Source: CAYWNK01 sp964459495
Lineage (GTDB): Bacteria; Planctomycetota; UBA1135; GCA-002686595
Length of the DNA: 15,790 bases
Reading direction: 5' to 3'
NCBI GenBank assembly: GCA_964459495.1
Contig: CAYWNK010000142.1
Span: 1 to 15,790 of the forward strand
Part shown: piece after piece, positions 5,420 to 13,299 of the stretch
Layout: the number at the start of each line of letters is the position of its first letter
How positions within the stretch are numbered: the first letter of the stretch is position 1
Notes under the pieces: model-generated
Database searches by the model: none
Seen by the model: the letters and a program-made list of their open reading frames with translations, nothing else
Told to the model about the DNA's origin: nothing
Program-made: the position numbers and the translations under genes

Positions 5420-7819
5420 ATGAAGACCTCATTCTCTCCTCTCTACGCCCTCGTAGGCCTCTCCCTTGCGATATCGACCGCCTGTTCTTCAGGCGGTTCG
5501 ACCGGGGGAGGGCCCGGCATCGAGCCCCTGACCCTCGAGGGCCTAACGATCGAGCCGGGGGTGACGGGTCTCAACGTGAGCTGGGCAACCAGTCAACCCA
5601 CCACGGCGGTAGTCGAGTACGGAACGACGGTGATGCCTGACCAAAGTGTCACGGTGGGAACCAGCACCGACGTCCACAGCGTCGCGATCGGCGGCCTGGA
5701 CCCGATGACCGTCTACTACGTGCAAGTCACCTGCGAGGGTACCGACGGGCAGGTTGTCGACGCAGGGCCCTCGTCCACGATGACCCTGGCCCTGGGCAGC
5801 TTCGTTTCAGCGGACTTCAACCAGCCCAACCTGCAGCTCGACACCTTCACCTTTGTCGATCCCGCTGGCCAGGCCACCCTCGCCCTCGAAGGCGCCGGCA
5901 GCGGGAACGCCACCGTGCGCCTCGGCGTGCCGGCGGGCGTGTCCTACGAGCCTTGGATCACCAACGGCGCAGCGCGCCTCGCCCAAGCCGTGGAAGACGA
6001 GGACATGACCCTCGCGGCCAGCTTTGTCGGCCCCTTGTCGGTCAACGGAACCGGCCATGGCATCTACTTCCAGGAAGCTCCCAACGCTTTCCTGCGCTTT
6101 GACTTCGCCTACAACAACGACGAAGTGCAGCTCTTCGCGGCCAGCTTCCGCAACGGCGCCCTGCAGGACATCGTCAGCAGCCAGATCATCAGCGGCCCAC
6201 ACCCTGCCGGTCAACCGCTCTTCCTGCGGGTGGCTCGCGAAGGCGACAACTGGAACCAACAGTGGTCCAACGATGGAGCCACCTGGATCCAAGGGGCGAA
6301 CTTCGATTTCCCCCTCACGCTGGAAACCGCTGGTCTCTTTGTGGCGAATTCCGGCAACCCGGCCGTGCCCCACGAAATGGTCGCCGACTACGTTTTCCTG
6401 CAGGGATCGGAAGTCACTCCCGAGGACGCCAGCGGCTTCAGCGACAACCTGCCCCCGCTGCTCTATCGGAGTACCGCCCAAACCCTCGACTCCAGCACGA
6501 TCCGCGTCGACTGGTTCACCGACGAGCTCGCTGGCGGCGAACTCCGCTGGGGCCTGGATACGAATTTCGCGGACGGCACCATGGCGCTCTCCGCCATGCA
6601 GCACAGCCACAGCGTGCCGATCTCCGGTCTCGCCGCGAACACGACCTACTTCTTCCAGATCGTTTCCAGCGATCCCGGTGGTCTATTGACCACATCCCCT
6701 GCACTGACCGCCACCACGCTGGCCGACGGCCAAACTGGCGCGCCCCAGATGGAATTCTGGACAGGCACGCCCGACGGGAATGGAACCCCGGTCATGCGCT
6801 TTGGCCAGAACGGTGACCCCCAGGATCAGGTCAACATCCTCGGCGTGGTCACCGACAGCGATGAGGACCGCATCGCCCAGACGGTGACGCTGTACTACCG
6901 TCTCAACGGTGGACCCTGGATCAACCTGCGCCTCGGAGACGACCGCCTCCTGTCGTTCGTCCCCTGGCGCCTTGCCAACGAGGGCGACTTCAACCTGGAG
7001 CTGTTCCCCGGTGAACTGACCGTCGTCCCGCCCGTCGGCGGCGTGCACCGCAACACGGTCGAGTTCATGGTCGAAGACGATGACTCCAACATGGTGTTCT
7101 ACGATGCGTTCGTGGACTACACCGCAGGAGTGGACTGGGCCCTGCCCACCTCCGTTCTCTGGGACGACGTGAACAGCCTGCACGGCGGCGACTTCGCCCC
7201 TGTGGCCCAGATCGTCGACGGCGACTGGTACGTCGACAACGACCCGAACCTGGGTGCCGTTCTCCGCCCGCAGCCCGACTCCCTCGGGTACGACCGCCTC
7301 GTGGCCATCGGCGAGGGCGGCGGAGCTGGCGCCTGGACAGATTACGAAGCGACGACGACTCTCAAAGTGCTGGCCCTGGATCCCCTAGGATTCACGACCG
7401 GCACGCAGTCGTTCGCGATCGGATTCATCCTGCGCTGGAGTGGGCACACGGCTGGTGGCCCCTTCCCCCAGCCCAGGCACAATATCTATCCCTTCGGCGG
7501 CGGCTACTTCTACCGCTGGTTCAGCAGCTCTGAACGCTGGCAGTTCTGGGAGAACGACAACGAAGCGATCACCAACCTGTCCGGCAGCGAGGTGCAGCTC
7601 GGGATCAACTACAACCTGCGCGCCCGCGTCGAGACCCTCCCCGGAGGAGAGTCGCGCTACTCCATGCGCATGTGGGAGGTTGGCACGTCTGAGCCGGCGA
7701 ACTGGACCTTCGAGCAAACCACCGCAGGCTTGGACGATCACCCCGCCGGGTCCTTCGTCTTGGTTGCTCACCACGCCGACGTGCAGATCGGCAACGTGTC
7801 GATCACCCAGCTTCCCTAG
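5420..7819 (+). CDS. Large modular lipoprotein with Fn3-like and ConA-like (DUF1349-type) domains
   Basis: A 799-residue exported protein. The signal peptide ends at a lipobox (ISTAC, C22) followed by a Ser/Gly-rich linker. Domains by position: Fn3-like 34-125 (SWATSQPTTAVVEYG ... LDPMTVYYVQV); a ConA-like fold resembling DUF1349, about 128-330 (GIYFQEAPNAFLRFDF, LFLRVAREGDNWNQQWSNDG); a second Fn3-like 343-434 (VDWFTDELAGGELRWG ... NTTYFFQIVSS); an Ig-like beta region with acidic loops, about 435-570 (VTDSDEDRIAQTVTLYYR); and a second ConA/LamG-like region, about 571-799. No catalytic motif is evident. It probably binds glycans or other polymers at the cell surface. The ATG at 5420 is set by the signal peptide; no Shine-Dalgarno sequence is obvious. 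A hairpin follows at 7865. Confidence 0.85.
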   Translation: MKTSFSPLYALVGLSLAISTACSSGGSTGGGPGIEPLTLEGLTIEPGVTGLNVSWATSQPTTAVVEYGTTVMPDQSVTVGTSTDVHSVAIGGLDPMTVYYVQVTCEGTDGQVVDAGPSSTMTLALGSFVSADFNQPNLQLDTFTFVDPAGQATLALEGAGSGNATVRLGVPAGVSYEPWITNGAARLAQAVEDEDMTLAASFVGPLSVNGTGHGIYFQEAPNAFLRFDFAYNNDEVQLFAASFRNGALQDIVSSQIISGPHPAGQPLFLRVAREGDNWNQQWSNDGATWIQGANFDFPLTLETAGLFVANSGNPAVPHEMVADYVFLQGSEVTPEDASGFSDNLPPLLYRSTAQTLDSSTIRVDWFTDELAGGELRWGLDTNFADGTMALSAMQHSHSVPISGLAANTTYFFQIVSSDPGGLLTTSPALTATTLADGQTGAPQMEFWTGTPDGNGTPVMRFGQNGDPQDQVNILGVVTDSDEDRIAQTVTLYYRLNGGPWINLRLGDDRLLSFVPWRLANEGDFNLELFPGELTVVPPVGGVHRNTVEFMVEDDDSNMVFYDAFVDYTAGVDWALPTSVLWDDVNSLHGGDFAPVAQIVDGDWYVDNDPNLGAVLRPQPDSLGYDRLVAIGEGGGAGAWTDYEATTTLKVLALDPLGFTTGTQSFAIGFILRWSGHTAGGPFPQPRHNIYPFGGGYFYRWFSSSERWQFWENDNEAITNLSGSEVQLGINYNLRARVETLPGGESRYSMRMWEVGTSEPANWTFEQTTAGLDDHPAGSFVLVAHHADVQIGNVSITQLP

Positions 7820-7864
7820 TTTCAGGGATCCCTTCCAGCGCACGCAGCTGGATGCCGACGGCCA

Positions 7865-7896
7865 GGCCGCTCGTCCGCACCGGCGGACGGGCGGCC
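7865..7896 (+). terminator. 13-bp hairpin after the Fn3/ConA lipoprotein gene
   Basis: Left arm 7865-7877 and right arm 7884-7896 pair over 13 positions with a 6-nt loop. The only imperfection is a U-G wobble on the plus-strand RNA, which would be an A-C mismatch on the minus strand. It lies 45 nt after the stop at 7819. The following sequence is only weakly T-rich, so it may be a terminator without a good U tract or a 3'-end stabiliser. Confidence 0.5.
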
Positions 7897-8034
7897 TCGT
7901 CCGTTCCAAGGGCGAAGAGGCTTGCAATCCCCGGCGACCGAACTCGCCCGGGCTGCGGTTTCCGATGACCGGCCTGCAACCCTCCCGGGCTCAGTGCGAT
8001 TCACCTGGTTCACCCGCCCCATGAACCACGTCCA

Positions 8035-8039
8035 AGGAT
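8035..8039 (+). promoter_or_regulatory. Shine-Dalgarno AAGGA fixing a GTG start
   Basis: AAGGA lies 7 nt before the GTG at 8047. A nearby ATG at 8022 is out of frame. This site and the signal peptide directly after the GTG decide the start of the metzincin-like gene. Confidence 0.7.
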
Positions 8040-8046
8040 CGCTACC

Positions 8047-10059
8047 GTGCGTACCGTCCGGCCCTCCCGTTCCGACTCGTTCTTCTGCCCTGTGGTGCTC
8101 GCAGGCTTCGTTGCTGCCCCGCTGGCGTTCTCGGCCCCGCGGCTCGAAAGCCCCGCGAGCCACCCCCAAGGCCCAGCCGCCCAGGGCTCGTTGTTTCCCG
8201 ATTTGCAGGAGCTGGACCCTGGCCGGCTCGGACTGAATTGGAGCGTGGACGGCGTGCCCGCTGGTGATCTCCTCGGGCCAACGGAGCTGCGCTGCTGGAC
8301 AAGCCCCACCGCCGGATCCGAGGGAGAGGCGCGCGCGGTCTCTTCCGTCACCGGAACGCGTCGTTGGATGCGGATGGGCCCGTTGGCCTGGACGGGCCCA
8401 AGCAATTCCGTCTGGACGGATGCGATCCGAAGGGCCGAGCCACGTGCGGTGTGTGGGGGCAGACTCGACTGCGCTCCCCTGCCGGTCCACGCTGCCCAGA
8501 TGACTCAGGGCGCTGGGGCCGCCCCCTGTCCAGGCCGCAATCTGAGGCTGGCCGTCATCGTCGACCCACGGCTGATCTTCGAGGCGGGAGGAGTCGAGCT
8601 CGCGGCCGCCCATGTGGCGACGATCCTCACCTTCACCGCGCACATCCTCGAGCGGGACGCGGGTGTGCGAGTGACCGAGGTCGCCATCGACTTGCAAACC
8701 CAGCTCGGGGGGCCCTGGGATCTGGAAGGCATGGACTGTGCCGCCGGGCTCGACCTGCTCCACGAGTCCTGGGACGGGGGACTCCCCAGCGGAGCACACT
8801 TCGGCCTCTTGCTTTCCGCAGCCTCCCTGACCTGCTCCGAAGTCGCAGGGACCATTGGGGGCCTATCGCCCTTCGGCGTATGTGCTTCCCTAAGCGGTCC
8901 CGCCCAGACAAGCGGGGGCACCATCGATGTGCGCGCCATCACCTGGGATCTCTTCAACGTGGCCCATACGCTGGGTCATGCCTTAGGCGCGGGTCATGCC
9001 GGCGACTACTGCCCGCCGCTCGAGCTGTGCGCTCCGGTCCAGCACTTCGGTCCCTGCCAGGAAGCCCGGGACTGTTCTTTCAGCGGAACCCTGATGGGCG
9101 CCTGCCATCTCTGTCCAGGAGGCATCGCCAACATCGAGGCTCGCTTTCATCCCGTGGTCGCGGCGGGGCTTCAGGCCCATGCGAGCGCACACCTCCCACC
9201 CTTGCCCGCGGTGAGCGCCAGTGTTCCCGACCGAGTGGAGCCTGGTGTCCCACTCAGCCTCAGCCTGCAGGCTGGGCCGCAGCTCGCGCCCCCGAGGTTG
9301 CGATTCCGCTTCACCAGCGACCAGGCCTGGTTTGAGCGGCCGATGTTCCCCGCGGGAACCCAGGACCCAGGCGCCTGGCAGGTCGTCCTGCCCGCAGGAC
9401 AATGCGGCGAGACCTACGAACTGCGCTTTGTACTACAGGACGGCGCCTGCGGCGCTGCCCTCCTGCCCGATGCAGGATCGGCGCCGACGCTGGTCCAGAT
9501 CACCAGGCTAGAGTCCCTCGTGAGCCAGGGCTTCGAATCACCAAGCGGCTGGCAAGACGTCGACCTGGGCGCGAGCGGCGGGCACTGGCAATGGGCCACG
9601 CCGCTGCCCGCCGGACTGGCGTCTCCCCTGGCGCCCACGGTCCCAGCGAGCGGTCACGCCTGCTTTCTCACCGGCGCCCACGGTGGCAACAGCGACGTGG
9701 ACGGCGGCACCGTGGCCCTGGAATCCGCCATCTACGACCTGGCCCCTGGCCCCTTCCAGATCCGCTACGCCTACTACCTGGGGCTATCCACCCCATCGCC
9801 CGGGGACAGCCTTCGAGTCGAGGTTCGCTCGCTTGAGAGCGGCGGGATCTGGCATCCCGTCGCCACCCACTTCACGCCAGCGAAGGACACCACGCATTGG
9901 CGTTCGCACACCGTTTCACCCGAACTGCTGCAGTCCCTCGGACTCAGCGGAGGGCCAGGAATTCAGGTTCGGTTCCTGGCCACCGACGGCGATGCTCCCA
10001 GCTTGGTGGAAGCGGCCGTCGATGACTTCGAACTGTTCGGTCAGGCCTGCTTCTTTTGA
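8047..10059 (+). CDS. Secreted metzincin-like protein with catalytic Glu replaced; MAM-like C-terminal domain
   Basis: A 670-residue exported protein with a GTG start and an N-terminal signal sequence (about 1-30). Residues about 165-375 have the reprolysin-like metzincin fold: a V-x-V-D-P opening strand, HTLGHALGAGH at 307-317, then a Cys-rich segment and GTLMGACHLCPGG with Met-turn M350, closing with ANIEARFHPVV. The metzincin signature is HExxHxxGxxH. Here the three zinc His (307, 311, 317) and Gly314 remain, but the catalytic Glu is Thr308 (codon ACG), so it is probably not a normal protease and may be a zinc-binding or binding-only protein. Residues about 385-485 look Ig-like. Residues about 496-670 form a jelly-roll/MAM-like domain with SDVDGGTVALES and DDFELFG motifs often seen at the end of planctomycete secreted peptidases. 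Its last 19 bp overlap glnS. Confidence 0.85.
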   Translation: MRTVRPSRSDSFFCPVVLAGFVAAPLAFSAPRLESPASHPQGPAAQGSLFPDLQELDPGRLGLNWSVDGVPAGDLLGPTELRCWTSPTAGSEGEARAVSSVTGTRRWMRMGPLAWTGPSNSVWTDAIRRAEPRAVCGGRLDCAPLPVHAAQMTQGAGAAPCPGRNLRLAVIVDPRLIFEAGGVELAAAHVATILTFTAHILERDAGVRVTEVAIDLQTQLGGPWDLEGMDCAAGLDLLHESWDGGLPSGAHFGLLLSAASLTCSEVAGTIGGLSPFGVCASLSGPAQTSGGTIDVRAITWDLFNVAHTLGHALGAGHAGDYCPPLELCAPVQHFGPCQEARDCSFSGTLMGACHLCPGGIANIEARFHPVVAAGLQAHASAHLPPLPAVSASVPDRVEPGVPLSLSLQAGPQLAPPRLRFRFTSDQAWFERPMFPAGTQDPGAWQVVLPAGQCGETYELRFVLQDGACGAALLPDAGSAPTLVQITRLESLVSQGFESPSGWQDVDLGASGGHWQWATPLPAGLASPLAPTVPASGHACFLTGAHGGNSDVDGGTVALESAIYDLAPGPFQIRYAYYLGLSTPSPGDSLRVEVRSLESGGIWHPVATHFTPAKDTTHWRSHTVSPELLQSLGLSGGPGIQVRFLATDGDAPSLVEAAVDDFELFGQACFF

Positions 10060-11786
10060 CCCTGACCCTTCTGGCCCTTCTGTGCTCCCCCGTCCTTCTT
10101 GGCTCCACCGCGCAGCCCCACCGCACGGTGAAACACCGGGGCTCCCGGTTTGGACAGCACTGCATCGGCCACGAAGTAGCCCACCCGTTCGAACTGAAAG
10201 GCAGCACCTGGAGCCGCCTCACCGAGGCTGGCCTCGAGGCGCGCCCCATGGAGCACGGTGCGGGAATCCGGATTCACGTTCTCCTGCCAGTCGCCGTCCT
10301 CGGGATCCTCCTTGGAGAACAACGGCTCGTAGACCGTCACATCCGCCTCGATCGCGCTTTCGGCAGAGACCCAGTGCACGACACCTTTCACCTTTCTGCC
10401 GTCTGCCGGAGCCTTGCCTCCACCGGTTTCGGGATGGACCGTACCGCGCAGCTCGAGCACTTCGCCGTCCACTCCCTGCACCACTTCGTCGCAGCTCACC
10501 ACGTAGCCAAAGCGCAGTCGCACCTCGCCACCCGGCTTGAGGCGGAAGTACTTACGGTTGGCCTCGAGTCGAAAATCGTCCCGATCAATCCACACCTCAC
10601 GGGTTACCTCCAGGGGCCTCGTCCCGGCGTTCTCGTCCTCGGGGTTGTTGTCCGCCGAACAGGGCAGGCCCTGTCCCACCTCCAGGTTGGTAAGCGTGAG
10701 CTTCAATGGACGCAGCACCGCCATCCGCCGCTCGGCGCTGCGGTTCAGCTCAGCCCGCAGGCTGTCCTCTAGCCAGTCGAGCTCAACTGTGCTGCCCGCC
10801 CTGGCCAGACCGATTCGTTCGCAAAATCCGCGGATCGCCGACGGCGTGTAGCCCCGGCGCCGCAGGCCACGCAGGGTGGGCATGCGCGGATCATCCCAGC
10901 CATCGACCACCCCTTCTTCGACCAGAGTCTTCAGCTTGCGCTTGCTGACCAAGGTGTGCGTGAGCTTGAGCCGTGCGAACTCGATCTGCCGTGGCCGATG
11001 GGCCCCAGGCACGAGCTCCTCCGGGATCCGATCGCGCAGCCAATCGTAGAGCTCGCGGTGGTTGCGAAACTCGAGACTGCACAGCGAGTGCGTGACTCCC
11101 TCGAATGTATCGCACTGGCCGTGGGCCATATCGTACGTCGGGTAGATGCACCAGGTGTCCCCGGTCCGGTGGTGGCTCTGGTGTTGAATGCGATAGAGAA
11201 CCGGGTCACGCAGCAGCAGGTTAGCGGCCCCCATGTCGATCTTGGCCCGCAAGGCCCGGGCCCCGTCCGGGAATTCGCCCGCCCGCATGCGCCGCAGTAG
11301 GTCCAGACTCTCCTCCGCCGGCCGGTCCCGGTAGGGGCTCGGGGTGCCCGGCCGGTCGGGGTGATTGCGATCCCCGCGCCCCGCCCTCATCTCCTCCACC
11401 GTGGAGTCATCCACGTAGGCGTCCCCGCTGCGAATCAGGTGCTCGGCGAAGGCGTAGAGCGAATCAAAGAAATCCGAGGCGAAGTAGAGCCGCTCCTCCC
11501 AATCGAAACCGAGCCAGCGCACGTCCTCCTGGATCGCCTCGACGAAGGCGCTCTCTTCGGCGGCAGGATTGGTGTCGTCGAAGCGCAAATTGCAATTGCC
11601 GCCGTACTGCGCGGCCAGGCCAAAGTCTGCGCAGATCGCCTTTGCGTGACCGATATGCAGGTAGCCGTTGGGTTCGGGAGGGAAGCGCGTATGCACGTGG
11701 TCATAGCGCTTGTCCGCCAGATCCCGGTCGATCTCGACCTCGATGAAGTTGCGGCTTTTGGCCGGCTCTTTGGCGTCGGAAGGCAT
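10041..11786 (-). CDS. glnS: Glutaminyl-tRNA synthetase
   Basis: Charges tRNA-Gln with glutamine in the cytosol; a class I synthetase, 581 residues from the ATG at 11786 (E. coli GlnRS is 554). The ATP-binding HIGH motif is HIGHAKAICADFG with HIGH at 44-47, and the KMSKS loop is VSKRK at 280-284. RFDDTNPAAEE after HIGH and TYDMAHGQCDTFEGVTHSLCSLEFRNHRELYDW are hallmark GlnRS blocks. The C-terminal beta-barrel anticodon-binding part follows (about 340-555). An upstream in-frame ATG at 11894 would add 36 unlikely residues, whereas MPSDAKEPAKSRNFIEVEID matches a normal GlnRS beginning. The protein ends in an unusual Lys/Gly/Gln-rich tail of about 20 residues. Having GlnRS means direct glutaminylation is available. 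No Shine-Dalgarno sequence is seen. Confidence 0.97.
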   Translation of the reverse strand: MPSDAKEPAKSRNFIEVEIDRDLADKRYDHVHTRFPPEPNGYLHIGHAKAICADFGLAAQYGGNCNLRFDDTNPAAEESAFVEAIQEDVRWLGFDWEERLYFASDFFDSLYAFAEHLIRSGDAYVDDSTVEEMRAGRGDRNHPDRPGTPSPYRDRPAEESLDLLRRMRAGEFPDGARALRAKIDMGAANLLLRDPVLYRIQHQSHHRTGDTWCIYPTYDMAHGQCDTFEGVTHSLCSLEFRNHRELYDWLRDRIPEELVPGAHRPRQIEFARLKLTHTLVSKRKLKTLVEEGVVDGWDDPRMPTLRGLRRRGYTPSAIRGFCERIGLARAGSTVELDWLEDSLRAELNRSAERRMAVLRPLKLTLTNLEVGQGLPCSADNNPEDENAGTRPLEVTREVWIDRDDFRLEANRKYFRLKPGGEVRLRFGYVVSCDEVVQGVDGEVLELRGTVHPETGGGKAPADGRKVKGVVHWVSAESAIEADVTVYEPLFSKEDPEDGDWQENVNPDSRTVLHGARLEASLGEAAPGAAFQFERVGYFVADAVLSKPGAPVFHRAVGLRGGAKKDGGAQKGQKGQGQKKQA

Positions 11787-11835
11787 GGGCCGGGAGCATA
11801 GCCGGAAAGCGGCCGGAAGTCCTGGCCCCTGGACC

Positions 11836-11855
11836 GGGCGCCGGAGGTGGCGCCC
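11836..11855. terminator. 7-bp perfect hairpin between the oxidoreductase gene and glnS
   Basis: GGGCGCC (11836-11842) and GGCGCCC (11849-11855) with a 6-nt loop, 50 nt upstream of the glnS start and 70 nt after the oxidoreductase stop. There is no U tract on either strand. It could end the upstream transcript or act in the glnS leader. Confidence 0.35.
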
Positions 11856-11908
11856 AAAGCGGAGACCGGCCGGCCCCCCACACGCTGGGAGCACCGGCCG
11901 ATCCGCTC

Positions 11909-11926
11909 AGGCCCCTGCAGAGGCCT
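11909..11926 (-). terminator. Short hairpin at the oxidoreductase stop codon
   Basis: AGGCC (11909-11913) and GGCCT (11922-11926) flank an inner CTGC-type core. On the minus strand the sixth pair is a U-G wobble. The stem starts at the last base of the TAA stop. It is short and without a U run, so only a weak terminator candidate. Confidence 0.3.
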
Positions 11927-13212
11927 TAGACGAACTGGGTCACGCCGGGCAGGCTGACCTGGACCTCGGGCGCCGCGCCCCACTCATAGGACGCGGGAGA
12001 CAAGTCCAGGGTCGAATTCAACACCTGCTCGCGAGTCAGGGTCTTGCCAGTGTAGGCGGCCATGCGACCCAGGATCGCCATCAGCGTGGACTCGCACATG
12101 TACTCGGAGTTGTCGATGCGCTCCCCGCTGCGGATCGCCCGGAACAGAGCATCGTGTTCGTTCTGATACATGTCGTCCGGTCCCTCCCCGCGGTAGCGCC
12201 AGCGCTCCCCCTCGATCGGCGTGATCGTGCGCCGCTGCATCTCTGCCGTGCCCTTGGTCCCGACGATGAAGTCCGAGACGTCCGAATCGGCCCCTACCCA
12301 CTGGCGGCAGGAGGAGAAGCCGCGCGTGCCGTCCTCCCACTCGAAAACCGTGTTGAAGTGGTCGTAAGCGTCGCCGTACTTCTCGTCGGTGCGCACCGCC
12401 CGGCCGCCGCTCGCGGTGGCCTTCACCGGGTAGCGGTCCCCCATCGCCCAGGCCAGTTTGTCGAGGCTGTGGATGTGCTGCTCCGCGATATGGTCCCCCG
12501 ACAACCAGGTGAAGTAGAGCCAGTTGCGCATCTGGTATTCCATCTCGCTCCACTCGGGGTTCTTTCCACGGTGCCAGAGCCCGCCCGTGTTGTACGTGCA
12601 CTGCATCGACCGGATCTCACCGATCTCGCCCCCGTGAATGCGCTCGACCAGGGCCTGCTTCCCGAACTCGTAGCGATAGCAAAGCCCCGAGACAATGTTG
12701 AGCCCCTTCCCCGCCCCGACCTCGCAGGCGGCGCGGATTCGGCGTATGCCGGGACCGTCGGTGGCGACGGGCTTCTCGACGAACAGATGCACGCCCTTCT
12801 CCACCGCGTACTCCACGTGCAGCGGCCGGAAATGCGGGCTGGTCGCCAGCAGCACGACGTCCACCTGATCGATGACTTGTCGGTAGGCGTCAAAACCCAC
12901 GTGGCGCCGGTCTTCGGGCACGTCCACGCGCTCGGAAACCTCCGGGTCGTTTTGCAGCGTGCCCAGGCTACCCTCCAGCCGATCGGCAAACGCCTCACCC
13001 ATCGCGACCAGCTTGACGTTGGGGTCCGCCTTCAGGGCCTGCTTCGCGGCTCCCGTGCCCCGGCCGCCGCAGCCCACGAGTCCGACCCGCAGCATCTCCT
13101 TCCCACCGGCCTGGCGGCGAGCACCCAGGGCAGGCGTCGCAAGGGCGCTGGCCATCGCCCCGGACACACTCAGGAAACGGCGACGGGAGGTGGGAGCTTG
13201 GGATTGGATCAT
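11926..13212 (-). CDS. Tat-exported Gfo/Idh/MocA-family oxidoreductase (paralogue 1)
   Basis: NAD(P)-dependent oxidoreductase of the glucose-fructose oxidoreductase/inositol dehydrogenase family, 428 residues. A twin-arginine signal, SRRRFL at 9-14 followed by a hydrophobic Ala-rich stretch to about 31, implies export folded with its cofactor. The Rossmann dinucleotide motif GLVGCGGRGTG is at 44-54, and the family EKP motif is at 146-148. The C-terminal substrate domain carries EMEYQMRNW and GDHIAEQHIHSLD, whose last His and Asp are typical catalytic-pocket residues of this subgroup. The start at 13212 is set by the Tat signal. The gene is divergent from the SUMF1-type gene, and a full-length homologue lies at 14509. 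Sugars, inositols or their derivatives are likely substrates; which one cannot be read here. Confidence 0.93.
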   Translation of the reverse strand: MIQSQAPTSRRRFLSVSGAMASALATPALGARRQAGGKEMLRVGLVGCGGRGTGAAKQALKADPNVKLVAMGEAFADRLEGSLGTLQNDPEVSERVDVPEDRRHVGFDAYRQVIDQVDVVLLATSPHFRPLHVEYAVEKGVHLFVEKPVATDGPGIRRIRAACEVGAGKGLNIVSGLCYRYEFGKQALVERIHGGEIGEIRSMQCTYNTGGLWHRGKNPEWSEMEYQMRNWLYFTWLSGDHIAEQHIHSLDKLAWAMGDRYPVKATASGGRAVRTDEKYGDAYDHFNTVFEWEDGTRGFSSCRQWVGADSDVSDFIVGTKGTAEMQRRTITPIEGERWRYRGEGPDDMYQNEHDALFRAIRSGERIDNSEYMCESTLMAILGRMAAYTGKTLTREQVLNSTLDLSPASYEWGAAPEVQVSLPGVTQFV

Positions 13213-13299
13213 CGATGCAGGACTGGGGCAGGAAGTGAGGTCGGGGGTGGATGGGGTTGTTATAACAGACGCTTGGTCAATCCCCTGCACCGCCTGCCC
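13213..13299. promoter_or_regulatory. Divergent promoter region with symmetric TATAAC element
   Basis: This 87-bp spacer lies between divergent genes. The perfect palindrome TGTTATAACA (13258-13267) reads TATAAC, close to the -10 consensus, on both strands. It is an A/T-rich island in very GC-rich DNA. Predicted leaders would be about 27 nt to the plus-strand gene and about 40 nt to the minus-strand gene. No -35 is correctly spaced: GGTCAA at 13275-13280 reads TTGACC on the minus strand but sits only 10 nt from the hexamer. It could instead be an operator. Confidence 0.45.

Noticed and set aside
5314..5640. A 108-codon plus-strand open frame with a TTG start overlapping the start of the modular lipoprotein gene
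   Set aside because: Translation has no recognisable features and overlaps the lipoprotein signal peptide region in another frame.
7822..8799. A 325-codon minus-strand open frame opposite the metzincin-like gene
   Set aside because: No domain or signal seen, Arg/Gly/Pro-rich shadow; the plus frame has a Shine-Dalgarno sequence, signal peptide and metzincin motifs.
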